Assembly (NCBI RefSeq): GCF_041687215.1
Contig: NZ_JAWLCI010000009.1
Location: forward strand, 36,002-100,001
Reading direction: 5' to 3'
Source of the DNA: Mariniphaga sp041687215
GTDB lineage: Bacteria > Bacteroidota > Bacteroidia > Bacteroidales > Prolixibacteraceae
DNA length: 64,000 nucleotides
Part shown: positions 35,801 through 44,690 of the stretch, in pieces
How the letters are laid out: each line of letters begins with the position of its first letter
How positions within the stretch are numbered: the first letter of the stretch is position 1
Notes under the pieces: generated by a model
What the model was told of the DNA's origin: nothing
What the model saw: the letters and a program-made list of their open reading frames with translations, nothing else
Database searches by the model: none
Position numbers and translations under genes: made by a program

Positions 35801-37265
35801 TCCTGTACGCAGCTATCATTTTATGTTTCCTTTTCGTGTATTGTCTGGTAAAATAATCAATCAGTCGTGGGTGCAGGATGATTCCAATCAGACCAAGTGA
35901 ACCGAGAATAAAAAGTGCGGTCATTTTTCCAAAAACGAAGGCCATAATTCCATACATTGCCATGGGGCCAAACAGTATGGGAAAAGCCATCAGCCACTGG
36001 GTGGCGCCCATTCCCTGGTAGTTGAACATGCCGCGCGAGTCGAGGTCAATGGATTTCCGGCTGTTTAATCCCAAAGCAAAAATCACAACTGAGTTTACAC
36101 CCACGTTGTAAAGCATTACGGCTAGGTGGATGTAAAGCACTTTTGGAGTAATGAACATGTAACCAAGCGAAAGCAGGTAAAAAACCACATTGGTGGCCGC
36201 CATCAGGAAAAAAGCCGACTGCAGCACCTCTTTCATTTTTACGTTTTGTGTCATCAGAAGCGAATAGTAGCGGCTGTGCCAGGCAGGAAAAAATTGTCCG
36301 TACGACATTCCAAAAATGCCGGTCATAAACATACCGCCAAAAACCAGAATAAGATCGGATATTTCCTCTCCATTGTCTTTATAAAGCAGCAAGCCGTAAA
36401 AAATAAACAAAACCGACATGATGGCTGAAGTGCGCGGACGTTTGTTGCGCAGAATCATTTTCACCTCCAGCGATAACATTCTGCCGTATTCACCTACCCT
36501 CGAAAGCCATGAAAAATCGTGTGCCGAACCCTGTTTCTTTTTTTCCGAAAGTTCGTCGAGGTAAAACCGGTTGAGAATGTACTTCTGATTCAGAAAATAA
36601 AGGGCAACTGCAACGCATGGAAACAATAAAACTGATACAGGATTTTGAATTACCCATTCGAAAAATTTCCCAAAAGTTCCCGCAAAATCAACGATTCCAA
36701 AATAATTGAGTGCAAAGATTGCCACTGCCAAAGCCAGAAATCCATAAAAAAACCGGTCGTCTTCGTTGGTGCGCCACTTGAGGTAAATGGCCAAAAAATG
36801 GTTGATCAAAACCAGAAAAAAAAGTCCCGCGAACCAAACAAAAAGACTAATGCCCGAAAGTTCTTTCACAGCCGAAGTAAACAAAAAGGGCAGTACCATA
36901 AAAAACGGCAGAATGTTGAAAAAATGGAATACCGATTTGTTCAGCATATACCGGGCAATGCGGCGTTTTTTTACGGGGAGAACCAAAAACGGCTGAAACC
37001 CAAACGTAGGCAGGCTTTGGATGAAAATGCGCAAAATTAAATCGGCGCCAAGGTAAATAAGAATCATGGAATTAAATGCGGAAACCAGCGACTGGTCCGG
37101 AAACTTTTCAGCCAGCAACATACTCAAACTGAAACCAAGAATGAGGAAAGTAGCTGAAAAATAAACGGCCAGAAAAATTAGCACTCCCTTGGCAGCTATG
37201 TTTTTCCCAAAGTAGGAGGAACGGGTGAACTCCCGCCAGGCAAAAAAGGCAAAATTTCGTTTCAT
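35793..37265 (-). CDS. DUF5687-type ABC exporter membrane protein
   Basis: 490 residues with roughly ten to twelve hydrophobic segments and basic loops; starts FAFFAWREFTRSSYFGKNIAAK and contains FPAWHSRYYSLLMTQN in the central soluble loop, both typical of DUF5687 permeases of Bacteroidota. Partner of the ATPase gene downstream. Nothing in the sequence shows the substrate. Confidence 0.75.
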   Translation of the reverse strand: MKRNFAFFAWREFTRSSYFGKNIAAKGVLIFLAVYFSATFLILGFSLSMLLAEKFPDQSLVSAFNSMILIYLGADLILRIFIQSLPTFGFQPFLVLPVKKRRIARYMLNKSVFHFFNILPFFMVLPFLFTSAVKELSGISLFVWFAGLFFLVLINHFLAIYLKWRTNEDDRFFYGFLALAVAIFALNYFGIVDFAGTFGKFFEWVIQNPVSVLLFPCVAVALYFLNQKYILNRFYLDELSEKKKQGSAHDFSWLSRVGEYGRMLSLEVKMILRNKRPRTSAIMSVLFIFYGLLLYKDNGEEISDLILVFGGMFMTGIFGMSYGQFFPAWHSRYYSLLMTQNVKMKEVLQSAFFLMAATNVVFYLLSLGYMFITPKVLYIHLAVMLYNVGVNSVVIFALGLNSRKSIDLDSRGMFNYQGMGATQWLMAFPILFGPMAMYGIMAFVFGKMTALFILGSLGLIGIILHPRLIDYFTRQYTKRKHKMIAAYRSS

Positions 37266-37362
37266 TTTTTTGAGTACAATGATGGTTCGCTTTAAGAAAT
37301 TTGATTTGTTTATTGGTTCATTTTAGTAGAAATAATTACACTGCGAACACCGCAAAGTCTTT

Positions 37363-38817
37363 TTAATCCAACACATCTGTCAAAACCACACCCTTTTTAA
37401 ACCGGTGAATTTCTCCTTCGGCATTAAAAACCTCAACAATTACCACGTAAACGCCGAGCAGTTGCCGACTTCCGGTTTCATTTTCGCCATTCCATACAAA
37501 CTCTCCGCTGGTTCCCAATATTTCATTTTTGGCCAGGTGTTGCACAAACCGGCCTGCTGCATCAAAAATGGTAATGTTGGCCACGTAGCCGGGTTTCGCC
37601 ATTTCATAACGAACTACAAACTCATCGTTGTAGCCGTCGTGATTGGGCGAAAAAGCTTCCGGCTCAAAAATGACTTTGGGTTTTTCGGTCAGTTCCCTGC
37701 CAGTCTGTGAGTTTTCGTAACCTGGGGTGCCGTAACCGACATCCGAAGAAGACGAATGCCAGTTTACGGGAGAGTTGGTTGGTTGAGTGAAAGAAACCCG
37801 CTCCAGCGAAACGCCTTCTTTATCGGCCAAAAATGGCGTGTGCATTTTTTCGGTATAATACAATTCATCAAGAATTTCGAGGTTTTCGTTCAGCAAAACC
37901 ACGTAATCGTCGTCGTTGTTGAACGACGGAATTCGTGCAACCTGCTGAAAACATTCGCTGCATTTAATTTGAAAAAAAGGAAAAACGCCGCTCGTATCTT
38001 TTGTAATGGCCACGTAACTTTTGGGCGGAATAAGATAAATTTTCCCCGATAAATCGTATATCTGTTCCAACTGAAGATTTTTATCGCGTGAAGCCAGAAA
38101 CAGTTTTCCGATTGGAATTTCACGTTCCGAGTTGTTGTAAATCTCCACATAATCTTCTCCTCCGGGGAATGGGTTGAACAGAATTTCATTTAAAATAATT
38201 TCATCCGGTTCGGCCGGCGGATAGTGTTTCTCCTCCGCAGCAACCACCACTTCATCCAGAATCACTTTGTCGGCTGCATAATGATTGGAGAGGTAACAGA
38301 TAATTTGCAGCGCATTCCCCTCCAGGCTTTTGCTCACAGCTTGCACAGAACCCCAGTTCCCGGCATTTTCACTGTTTTCCGTAAAAGGAATTTCTTCGCC
38401 ATCATCCAGCCTGTAAAAAGCTTTCAGGTATTTGGTTTCGGTGTTGGCACCACTACCGGTTTCCGAAGCAGAAAGTTCTATATCCACTTTATCAAAACCC
38501 GAAATATCAATCCATTCCGAGCGCCAGATGACTTCTCCGTCAATGTCGCAAACTTCAAATCTGCCACCTGATGTAGAAACGGTTTTGGCATAATCTTCAG
38601 AATCAACAGGGAAAGCATTTGAATAATCCAGTGTCCAAGTTAAAATACCTTCAAAATCAGATTTGATATAATCTGCATCGTTGCTTCCCCAAATGCCTTT
38701 TTCGGGAACAGAAAAACTTTCGCGCCAGATTTCTTGTGCAAAAACCTGATTGAACATGCACAACTGAATGATTGTTAAGATTTTTAGAATATTCCGGGTC
38801 ATTTTACAGCAATTCAT
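37363..38817 (-). CDS. Secreted lamin-tail-domain protein with gliding-type C-terminus
   Basis: 484 residues. Signal peptide ends near VFAQEIW; start could be ATG 38817 or the more usual 38802. Residues about 25-195 form a beta-sandwich, about 200-330 a lamin-tail domain (IILNEILFNPFPGGEDYVEIYNNS is its opening), and the C-terminus is FlgD/CHU_C-like: PEAFSPNHDGYNDEF, then ITIFDAAGRFVQ and FVWNGENETGSRQL. CHU_C ends direct proteins through the type IX secretion pathway or serve as surface modules. Role probably cell-surface. Confidence 0.8.
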   Translation of the reverse strand: MNCCKMTRNILKILTIIQLCMFNQVFAQEIWRESFSVPEKGIWGSNDADYIKSDFEGILTWTLDYSNAFPVDSEDYAKTVSTSGGRFEVCDIDGEVIWRSEWIDISGFDKVDIELSASETGSGANTETKYLKAFYRLDDGEEIPFTENSENAGNWGSVQAVSKSLEGNALQIICYLSNHYAADKVILDEVVVAAEEKHYPPAEPDEIILNEILFNPFPGGEDYVEIYNNSEREIPIGKLFLASRDKNLQLEQIYDLSGKIYLIPPKSYVAITKDTSGVFPFFQIKCSECFQQVARIPSFNNDDDYVVLLNENLEILDELYYTEKMHTPFLADKEGVSLERVSFTQPTNSPVNWHSSSSDVGYGTPGYENSQTGRELTEKPKVIFEPEAFSPNHDGYNDEFVVRYEMAKPGYVANITIFDAAGRFVQHLAKNEILGTSGEFVWNGENETGSRQLLGVYVVIVEVFNAEGEIHRFKKGVVLTDVLD

Positions 38818-38885
38818 GGCAAAATAGTAATTTTACGGGAATTAATTTTCACTTAAAACAGAGTTTAATAAAAAAGAATTAAGTA

Positions 38886-39896
38886 ATGAAAGTTGCAATT
38901 GTAGGAACAAGCGGAGCAGTCGGACAGGAATTCCTGCGTGTGCTTGAGGAGCGGAATTTTCCGCTGGATGAACTGGTATTGTTTGGGTCGGTGCGAAGTG
39001 CCGGGAACGAATACGAATTCAGAGGAAAAAAGCTCGTAGTGAAGGAATTGAAACACGGTGACGATTTTAAAGATATTGACATTGCGCTGACCTCGGCTGG
39101 GGCAGGTATTTCAAGGGAATATGCAGAAACCATTACCAAACATGGCGCAATAATGATTGACAATTCCAGTGCGTTTCGTTACGACGATGACGTACCGCTG
39201 GTTGTGCCGGAAGTCAATCCCGAAGATTCGAAAAACAGGCCAAGAAATATTATAGCAAACCCCAACTGCTCTACTATTCAAATGGTGGTTGCGTTAAAAC
39301 CCATTAATGATTTGTCGAAAATTAAACGGGTGCGCGTTGCCACTTACCAGGCTGCCAGCGGTGCCGGTGCACAAGGAATTGCAGAGCTGGAACAGCAGGT
39401 TAAGGAAATTGCAAACGGAAACGAACCAACTATTAGTAAGTTTCCTTATCAGTTGGCCATGAATATCATCCCACACATTGATGTTTTCCTGGAAAACGAT
39501 TATACCAAGGAAGAGATGAAAATGAACTGGGAAACCAAAAAAATAATGCATACCGATGCTGAAGTGAGCGCCACTTGTGTGCGCATTCCGGTGGCACGGG
39601 CACATTCAGAAGCCATTTGGGTGGAGACCGAAAATTCACTGTCGGTTGAAGAGGTGAAAGAAGCCTTCGAAAAAACCGAAGGGTTATCGGTAATCGACAA
39701 TCCGGCAGAAAAGCAATACCCAATGCCTTTATTTGTTTCAGGTAAAGATGATGTGTATGTGGGCCGAATCCGCAAAGATATTACCGATCCGAACAGTATT
39801 ACATTTTGGTGTGTGGGCGACCAGATTAAAAAAGGCGCCGCACTGAATGCGGTTCAAATTGCTGAATGGCTGATTAAGGAAGGCGAAGTAAAATAA
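38886..39896 (+). CDS. asd: Aspartate-semialdehyde dehydrogenase
   Basis: 336 residues. NADP-binding start VAIVGTSGAVGQEFLRVLEER, catalytic C128 in NPNCSTIQM, substrate-binding VARAHSEAIWVE and a final GDQIKKGAALNAVQIAE. It makes aspartate semialdehyde for lysine/DAP, threonine and methionine synthesis. Stands alone and is followed by its own terminator. Confidence 0.96.
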   Translation: MKVAIVGTSGAVGQEFLRVLEERNFPLDELVLFGSVRSAGNEYEFRGKKLVVKELKHGDDFKDIDIALTSAGAGISREYAETITKHGAIMIDNSSAFRYDDDVPLVVPEVNPEDSKNRPRNIIANPNCSTIQMVVALKPINDLSKIKRVRVATYQAASGAGAQGIAELEQQVKEIANGNEPTISKFPYQLAMNIIPHIDVFLENDYTKEEMKMNWETKKIMHTDAEVSATCVRIPVARAHSEAIWVETENSLSVEEVKEAFEKTEGLSVIDNPAEKQYPMPLFVSGKDDVYVGRIRKDITDPNSITFWCVGDQIKKGAALNAVQIAEWLIKEGEVK

Positions 39897-39915
39897 AATA
39901 CTGCTAAAAAAAATT

Positions 39916-39960
39916 GAAAGAAGTTGTCAAAAAAATATTTTCCCGACAGCTTCTTTTTTA
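39916..39960 (+). terminator. Rho-independent terminator after asd
   Basis: Arms GAAAGAAGTTGTC (39916-39928) and GACAGCTTCTTTT (39945-39957) pair with one mismatch, followed by a T-run. Confidence 0.8.
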
Positions 39961-39991
39961 TTTTTACACCAATTAAAACAACGCTCAAATC

Positions 39992-41545
39992 ATGGATAAC
40001 ATTGGAAAAGTAGAAGTCCGGCAACTCAATATAGGCGATTACGAGGAGATGTTTAAATCGTTGCAAGAGGCTTATCCCAACTGGCCGGAAGACTACTGGG
40101 AAAAAAAAGACATCCGGAAACTGGTGAAAATTTTCCCTGAAGGCCAGTTTGCTGTGGTGGTTGATGATGTAGTTGTGGGGTCTGCACTTTCCATTATTGT
40201 GAAGTACGAGTTGTTTGGCGACGACCATACTTACGAAGAAATAATTGGAAATTATACATTTAACACACACAATCCGAAAGGAAATACACTTTACGGAATT
40301 GATGTGTTTATCCGCCCTGAATATCGCGGAATGCGACTGGGCAGAAGATTATATGATGCGCGTAAAGAACTCTGTGAAAAATTAAATCTGAAAGCCATAG
40401 TTTTTGGCGGACGAATTCCCAATTACCACAAATATTCGGGAGAAATGTCGCCAAAAGAATACATTCAGAAAGTTAAATATCAGGAAATTAACGATCCGGT
40501 ACTTAACTTTCAGCTTTCCAACGATTTTCATGTGAAAAAAGTTTTGCAAGGGTACATGCCCGGCGATAAAGAATCAAAAGATTATGCGGTATTGTTGCAG
40601 TGGGACAACATCTATTACCAGAAAATTTCGGCAAAAGCAAGTGATTACAAATCAATTGTGCGACTGGGGCTGATACAATGGCAAATGCGGCTGTACAAAA
40701 ACATTGATGAACTTTTTACCCAGGTGGAATATTTTGTGGATGCGGTGGCCAGTTACAACGGCGACTTTGTACTTTTCCCGGAATATTTTAATGCGCCGCT
40801 GATGGCCGATTATAACCATTTGAGTTATGCGGAAGCCATTCGCAAACTGGCCGAATACACCGAAGAAATTCGCGAACGATTTATGAGCTTGGCCATTACT
40901 TACAATATTAATATTGTAACAGGCAGCTTTCCTTTGGTAAAAGATGAAAAATTGTACAATACAGGCTTTTTATGTCGCAGAAACGGAACCTACGAAACCT
41001 ACACAAAAATTCATATTACCCCCGATGAAATTAAAACCTGGGGACTTTCGGGAGGAGATGTAATCGAAGTATTTGAAACCGATTGTGGTCCGATAGGCGT
41101 TTTAATTTGTTACGATGTGGAATTCCCTGAGCTTTCCAGAATCCTTGCCCAACAGGGGATGAGTATTTTGTTTGTGCCTTTTCTCACCGACACACAAAAC
41201 GGGTATTCGCGGGTGAGATATTGCGCCCGATCGCGTGCCATTGAAAATGAATGTTACGTGGCCATTGCCGGTTCGGTGGGTAATTTGCCCAAAGTGGAAA
41301 ATATGGACATCCAGTTTGCTCAATCCGTGGTATTTACACCAAGTGATTTTTCTTTTCCTGCCAATGGAATTAAAGCTGAAGCAACTGCCAATACAGAGAT
41401 GATTCTGGTCGCCGATGTGGATCTCGACCTCTTGAAAGAATTGCACAATTTTGGAGCCGTGCGCAATTTGAAAGACCGTCGCACCGATTTATATTCGGTT
41501 TGTTTGAATTCAGATAAAATTCCGGTGAGTACACGAAAAATTTGA
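39992..41545 (+). CDS. GNAT acetyltransferase / carbon-nitrogen hydrolase fusion
   Basis: 517 residues. N-terminal GNAT domain (about 1-200; acyl-CoA loop RPEYRGMRLGRRLYDARKEL). C-terminal nitrilase-fold domain (about 215-510) with the Glu-Lys-Cys triad visible as LFPEYFN, TYTKIHITPDE and VLICYDVEFPE, so the amidase appears intact. Such fusions are common in Bacteroidota; the reaction is thought to act on small amides, substrate unknown. Confidence 0.9.
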   Translation: MDNIGKVEVRQLNIGDYEEMFKSLQEAYPNWPEDYWEKKDIRKLVKIFPEGQFAVVVDDVVVGSALSIIVKYELFGDDHTYEEIIGNYTFNTHNPKGNTLYGIDVFIRPEYRGMRLGRRLYDARKELCEKLNLKAIVFGGRIPNYHKYSGEMSPKEYIQKVKYQEINDPVLNFQLSNDFHVKKVLQGYMPGDKESKDYAVLLQWDNIYYQKISAKASDYKSIVRLGLIQWQMRLYKNIDELFTQVEYFVDAVASYNGDFVLFPEYFNAPLMADYNHLSYAEAIRKLAEYTEEIRERFMSLAITYNINIVTGSFPLVKDEKLYNTGFLCRRNGTYETYTKIHITPDEIKTWGLSGGDVIEVFETDCGPIGVLICYDVEFPELSRILAQQGMSILFVPFLTDTQNGYSRVRYCARSRAIENECYVAIAGSVGNLPKVENMDIQFAQSVVFTPSDFSFPANGIKAEATANTEMILVADVDLDLLKELHNFGAVRNLKDRRTDLYSVCLNSDKIPVSTRKI

Positions 41546-41614
41546 TTTTGAAATGAATCCCGACAGAATTTTATCTTTCTGAAGGGGTTAAAATTTTTTC
41601 AATTTCATTTGCTT

Positions 41615-42823
41615 CTATTCTTCTTCATCCCAGGTAATGTCATAAAGATAATCGTTAAACGGGAAGCGCTGGGAATGAATTACTTTTACCTCATCGTACA
41701 AGATTTTCTTCAATTCATCGATGTTTTCTTTTTGGGTGGCAGAAATGAAAACAGCCGGTAGATTATTTTTCGCCATCCAGGAGTTTTTCCATTCATCTAA
41801 CGTGAAGTTCTCCCTTGTTTTGAGGGAAAGATCATCTTCATCTTTATGAACATGAGTAAATGCATCAATTTTGTTGAAAACGAAGATATTGGGTTTAACT
41901 CCCGAGTCAATTTCTTTTAACGTATTGTTTACGGTTTCAATTTGCTCTTCAAATCCCGGATGTGAAATATCAACCACATGTACCAAAATATCGGCTTCAC
42001 GCACCTCGTCTAAAGTGGATTTGAACGATTCAACCAAATCGTGAGGTAATTTTCGGATAAATCCAACCGTATCAGCCATTAAAAAAGGAAGGTTTACCAC
42101 AACTACTTTTCTGACTGTGGTGTCGAGGGTTGCAAAGAGTTTGTTTTCAGCAAACACATCCGATTTAGAAAGTAGATTCATGAGCGTTGATTTGCCCACG
42201 TTGGTATATCCAACCAAAGCAATCCGTACCAGTTTTCCGCGGTTTTTTCGTTGGGTGGCTTTTTGTTTGTCAATTTTTATGAGTTGTTCTTTCAAGCGTG
42301 CAATTTTATCGAGTATAATCCGGCGGTCGGTTTCAATTTGCGTTTCACCCGGGCCACGCAGACCTATACCACCGCGCTGGCGTTCGAGGTGAGTCCACAT
42401 TCGTGTAAGCCTTGGAAGAAGATATTGATACTGTGCGAGCTCTACCTGTGTTTTGGCGTGAGCAGTTTTGGCACGCCGGGCAAAAATATCGAGGATGAGG
42501 TTGGTCCGGTCGAGCACTTTACATTCAAGTTTCCGTTCAATATTTCTTAATTGGGTAGGGGTGAGTTCATCATCAAATATTACTGTATCGGCTTCCATTA
42601 CTTTAATGTAATTGCCTATTTCTTCAAGTTTGCCGGGACCAACAAATGTGGAAACATTGGGGACATTCAGCTTCTGGGTGAATTTTTTTAATACCTGTGC
42701 GCCGGCTGTATCGGCCAGGAATTCCAACTCATCCAGGTATTCCATTGCCTGTTTTTCTTCCTGGTTATTATAAATTAACCCAACAAGAACAGCTTTTTCG
42801 GTTTGCGGAGCAGTTTCAATCAT
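41615..42823 (-). CDS. hflX: Ribosome-associated GTPase HflX
   Basis: 402 residues: the N-terminal HflX domain with the glycine-rich GLRGPGETQIETDRR signature, then a GTPase domain with G1 VGYTNVGKSTLMN, G3 DTVGF and G4 FNKID. Acts in ribosome rescue and splitting under stress. Convergent with the nitrilase gene. Confidence 0.95.
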   Translation of the reverse strand: MIETAPQTEKAVLVGLIYNNQEEKQAMEYLDELEFLADTAGAQVLKKFTQKLNVPNVSTFVGPGKLEEIGNYIKVMEADTVIFDDELTPTQLRNIERKLECKVLDRTNLILDIFARRAKTAHAKTQVELAQYQYLLPRLTRMWTHLERQRGGIGLRGPGETQIETDRRIILDKIARLKEQLIKIDKQKATQRKNRGKLVRIALVGYTNVGKSTLMNLLSKSDVFAENKLFATLDTTVRKVVVVNLPFLMADTVGFIRKLPHDLVESFKSTLDEVREADILVHVVDISHPGFEEQIETVNNTLKEIDSGVKPNIFVFNKIDAFTHVHKDEDDLSLKTRENFTLDEWKNSWMAKNNLPAVFISATQKENIDELKKILYDEVKVIHSQRFPFNDYLYDITWDEEE

Positions 42824-42889
42824 ATAAATTATTTCCTTTTATTTCGAAAATCCTCAACTCTCTGAAGTTTAATTTAATTCCATAAAAAA

Positions 42890-42916
42890 CTCCTGGCCCC
42901 AAACCGGGACCAGGAG
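42890..42916 (-). terminator. Terminator of tonB
   Basis: Eleven-base stem CTCCTGGCCCC / GGGACCAGGAG with one wobble, loop AAACC; the minus strand continues into a T-run. Confidence 0.8.
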
Positions 42917-42938
42917 CAATTATATATTTTTCTTTTTT

Positions 42939-43628
42939 TTACTGTAATACAAAATTAATTGGCACAGTGTATGATACACGCACCGGTTTTCCACGTTGTT
43001 TCCCGGGTTTCCATTTAGGAAGTGTGTTAACCACGCGCAACGCTTCTTTGTCAAGTGAAGGGTCAACGCCCCTGGCAATTCGTGCATCGGCAATGGAACC
43101 GTCAGTATTTACAACAAATGTAACGTAAACACGTCCCTGGATTCCGTTTTCCTGAGCAATTACCGGATATTTGATGGCGTTTGCAATGTATTGTCGCAGA
43201 GCCAGTTCTCCTCCCGGAAATTCAGGCATGTCTTCAACAATAAAGAAAACCTGGGTGTCTTCTTCCTCTTCTTCTTCCTGCGTAGAAATTACCGGAGCTA
43301 CATCAATTACCATGTCATCCGTAACATCCGAATCTTCAATGAACAGTTCGTCTTCAATTTCCACATCATCGTCCACAATGTTCAGAACTTCAACAACTTG
43401 CGGTGGTGGAGGAGGTGGAGGTGGCTGTACTTCCTGCTCACGGGTAATTGGAATAATCTCTTCTTCTACTTCCTGCATTTGAACCTGACCCAACGATTCT
43501 GTTTTTGTTGGAGCAGCTTTGTACTCAAAAGCAGCAAGGATTGCTCCCAGCGCAATTACCAATCCTAACATCAGGAACACATTCCTTTTGCTTTCAAGGT
43601 CTGCTTTTGGTGATTTTTTAACTTCCAT
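42939..43628 (-). CDS. Energy transducer TonB
   Basis: 229 residues: cytosolic start KKSPKADLESKRNVFLM with one membrane helix, a spacer with the proline run PPPPPPPPQ and acidic segments, and a C-terminal TonB domain (IKYPVIAQENGIQGRVYVTFVVNTDG and WKPGKQRGKPVRVSYTVPINF). Couples the proton-motive force to outer-membrane transporters. No exbB/exbD is adjacent. Confidence 0.9.
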   Translation of the reverse strand: MEVKKSPKADLESKRNVFLMLGLVIALGAILAAFEYKAAPTKTESLGQVQMQEVEEEIIPITREQEVQPPPPPPPPQVVEVLNIVDDDVEIEDELFIEDSDVTDDMVIDVAPVISTQEEEEEEDTQVFFIVEDMPEFPGGELALRQYIANAIKYPVIAQENGIQGRVYVTFVVNTDGSIADARIARGVDPSLDKEALRVVNTLPKWKPGKQRGKPVRVSYTVPINFVLQ

Positions 43629-43955
43629 AGTACTTTTTTTTATTAGTTTCTTTTATAATTTCTTTCCCACATTAAAGAGGGCTAAAGATAAAAAATAATT
43701 GTCACTTGCAAATCAATTTTTTTTGGTTTTTCATTATGCCGGATAAATTCCTGCTATGAACACTGTTCATGGTCTTTAATTGTTTCTCAGAACTTCAAGT
43801 TACATTATTTGAAGCAACAAAAACTTTACCAGAGTTTGCTTTTGGTCTTAAAAAATTTTTATATTTGCCCCGCTTTTGGGACATTAGCTTCCCGAATAAT
43901 CGGGACAGGCAACTTCGCTAATGCCAGGGAAAGTGAATAAAAAAAATGATATTTT
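43629..43955. promoter_or_regulatory. Intergenic region between tonB and tRNA-Ala
   Basis: 327 bases without a gene. It includes TTTG 43835-43838 with TATATTTG 43860-43867 at 21-base spacing, a good promoter for the tRNA. Between that and the tRNA lies a nested hairpin: outer CATTAGC 43882-43888 / GCTAATG 43917-43923 and inner CCCGA / TCGGG 43891-43904. I see no other structure. Confidence 0.55.
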
Positions 43956-44029
43956 GGGGGATTAGCTCAGTTGGCTAGAGCGTTTGACTGGCAGTCAAAA
44001 GGTCATCGGTTCGATTCCGATATTCTCCA
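43956..44029 (+). tRNA. tRNA-Ala (anticodon GGC)
   Basis: 74-base cloverleaf: acceptor GGGGGAT / ATTCTCC with two G-U pairs, D-arm GCTC..GAGC, anticodon stem TTTGA / TCAAA around loop CTGGCAG, T-arm ATCGG / CCGAT. CCA is not encoded. It marks the left edge of the accessory island. Confidence 0.95.
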
Positions 44030-44039
44030 CCTGATAATC

Positions 44040-44078
44040 AAGGAGTTACGAAATAAAAAATCGTGACCCCTTTTTTTC
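44040..44078 (+). terminator. Hairpin directly after tRNA-Ala
   Basis: AAGGAGTTACGA and TCGTGACCCCTT pair at 10 of 12 positions around an A-rich loop and are followed by a T-run. Confidence 0.6.
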
Positions 44079-44098
44079 TGCCAAGATTCTGCCAAGAT
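44078..44098. repeat. Direct repeat CTGCCAAGAT at the island edge
   Basis: Two copies of CTGCCAAGAT (44078-44087 and 44089-44098) with an 11-base period lie just past the tRNA hairpin. One-helical-turn spacing near an attachment site is a feature of recombinase arm-type binding sites; this role is inferred. Confidence 0.35.
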
Positions 44099-44302
44099 GT
44101 ATTAATAAAGACGCGAATAGAACCGATTATGTGGTGTTTATTTTTAAACAAACATAGATTGTAATTTTGGCGGATAAAACAGGTTTAGTTGAGCGGTTTC
44201 ATAAAGAAATAGTAATCTTGAGAATCTTCAATATTCAAATCTGTCAATTTTTTAATACTTTTGAGCAATCCTGAATTGAAATATCCTAATAAAAATACTA
44301 CC

Positions 44303-44575
44303 ATGACAAAAGCAGATATTGTAAATGAGATTTCCAATCAAACTGGGATTGATAAAACAACAGTACTAAAATCAGTAGAAGGCTTTATGGAAACCGTAAA
44401 AGATTCATTAGTTGATGGTAAAAATGTTTACCTAAGAGGTTTTGGTAGTTTTATTGTGAAGAAAAGAGCAGAAAAAACTGCAAGGAACATTTCAAAAAAC
44501 ACATCAATTATTATTCCAGCACATAATATCCCTTCATTTAAACCTTCCAAAGTATTTTCTTCAAAGGTTAAGTAA
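44303..44575 (+). CDS. HU/IHF-family DNA-binding protein
   Basis: 90 residues from ATG 44303: TKADIVNEISNQTGIDKTTVLKSVEGFM is the HU dimer core, GKNVYLRGFGSFIVKKRAEKTARNI the body, and IPAHNIPSFKPSKVF the arm end. The -7-like box TACTTTTG at 44256-44263 precedes it. First gene of the island; HU proteins are common helpers of island recombination and packaging. Confidence 0.9.
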   Translation: MTKADIVNEISNQTGIDKTTVLKSVEGFMETVKDSLVDGKNVYLRGFGSFIVKKRAEKTARNISKNTSIIIPAHNIPSFKPSKVFSSKVK

Positions 44576-44599
44576 GAATCCAATTTTGATAACCAACAC

Positions 44600-44690
44600 A
44601 ACCGATAAAACACATCACCCCAACCCGACATTTTTCATGTGATTTAGAATCCCAAATTTTGGGGATGTCTTCAAGATTTATCTATCGATT
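44600..44690 (-). pseudogene. Remnant of a second HAD/NIF-type gene 3' end
   Basis: On the minus strand the segment reads DIPKIWDSKSHEKCR and then a changed tail, closely matching DIPEIWDKKSHQKCR near the end of the HAD-like gene at 46643-47104. The DNA is similar too (CCGACATTTTT and CCCAAATTT shared). The rest of the copy is gone. Confidence 0.6.

Noticed and set aside
43171..43482. Open frame with glycine and serine runs opposite tonB
   Set aside because: It is the antisense of the TonB proline-rich spacer and has no protein family features.
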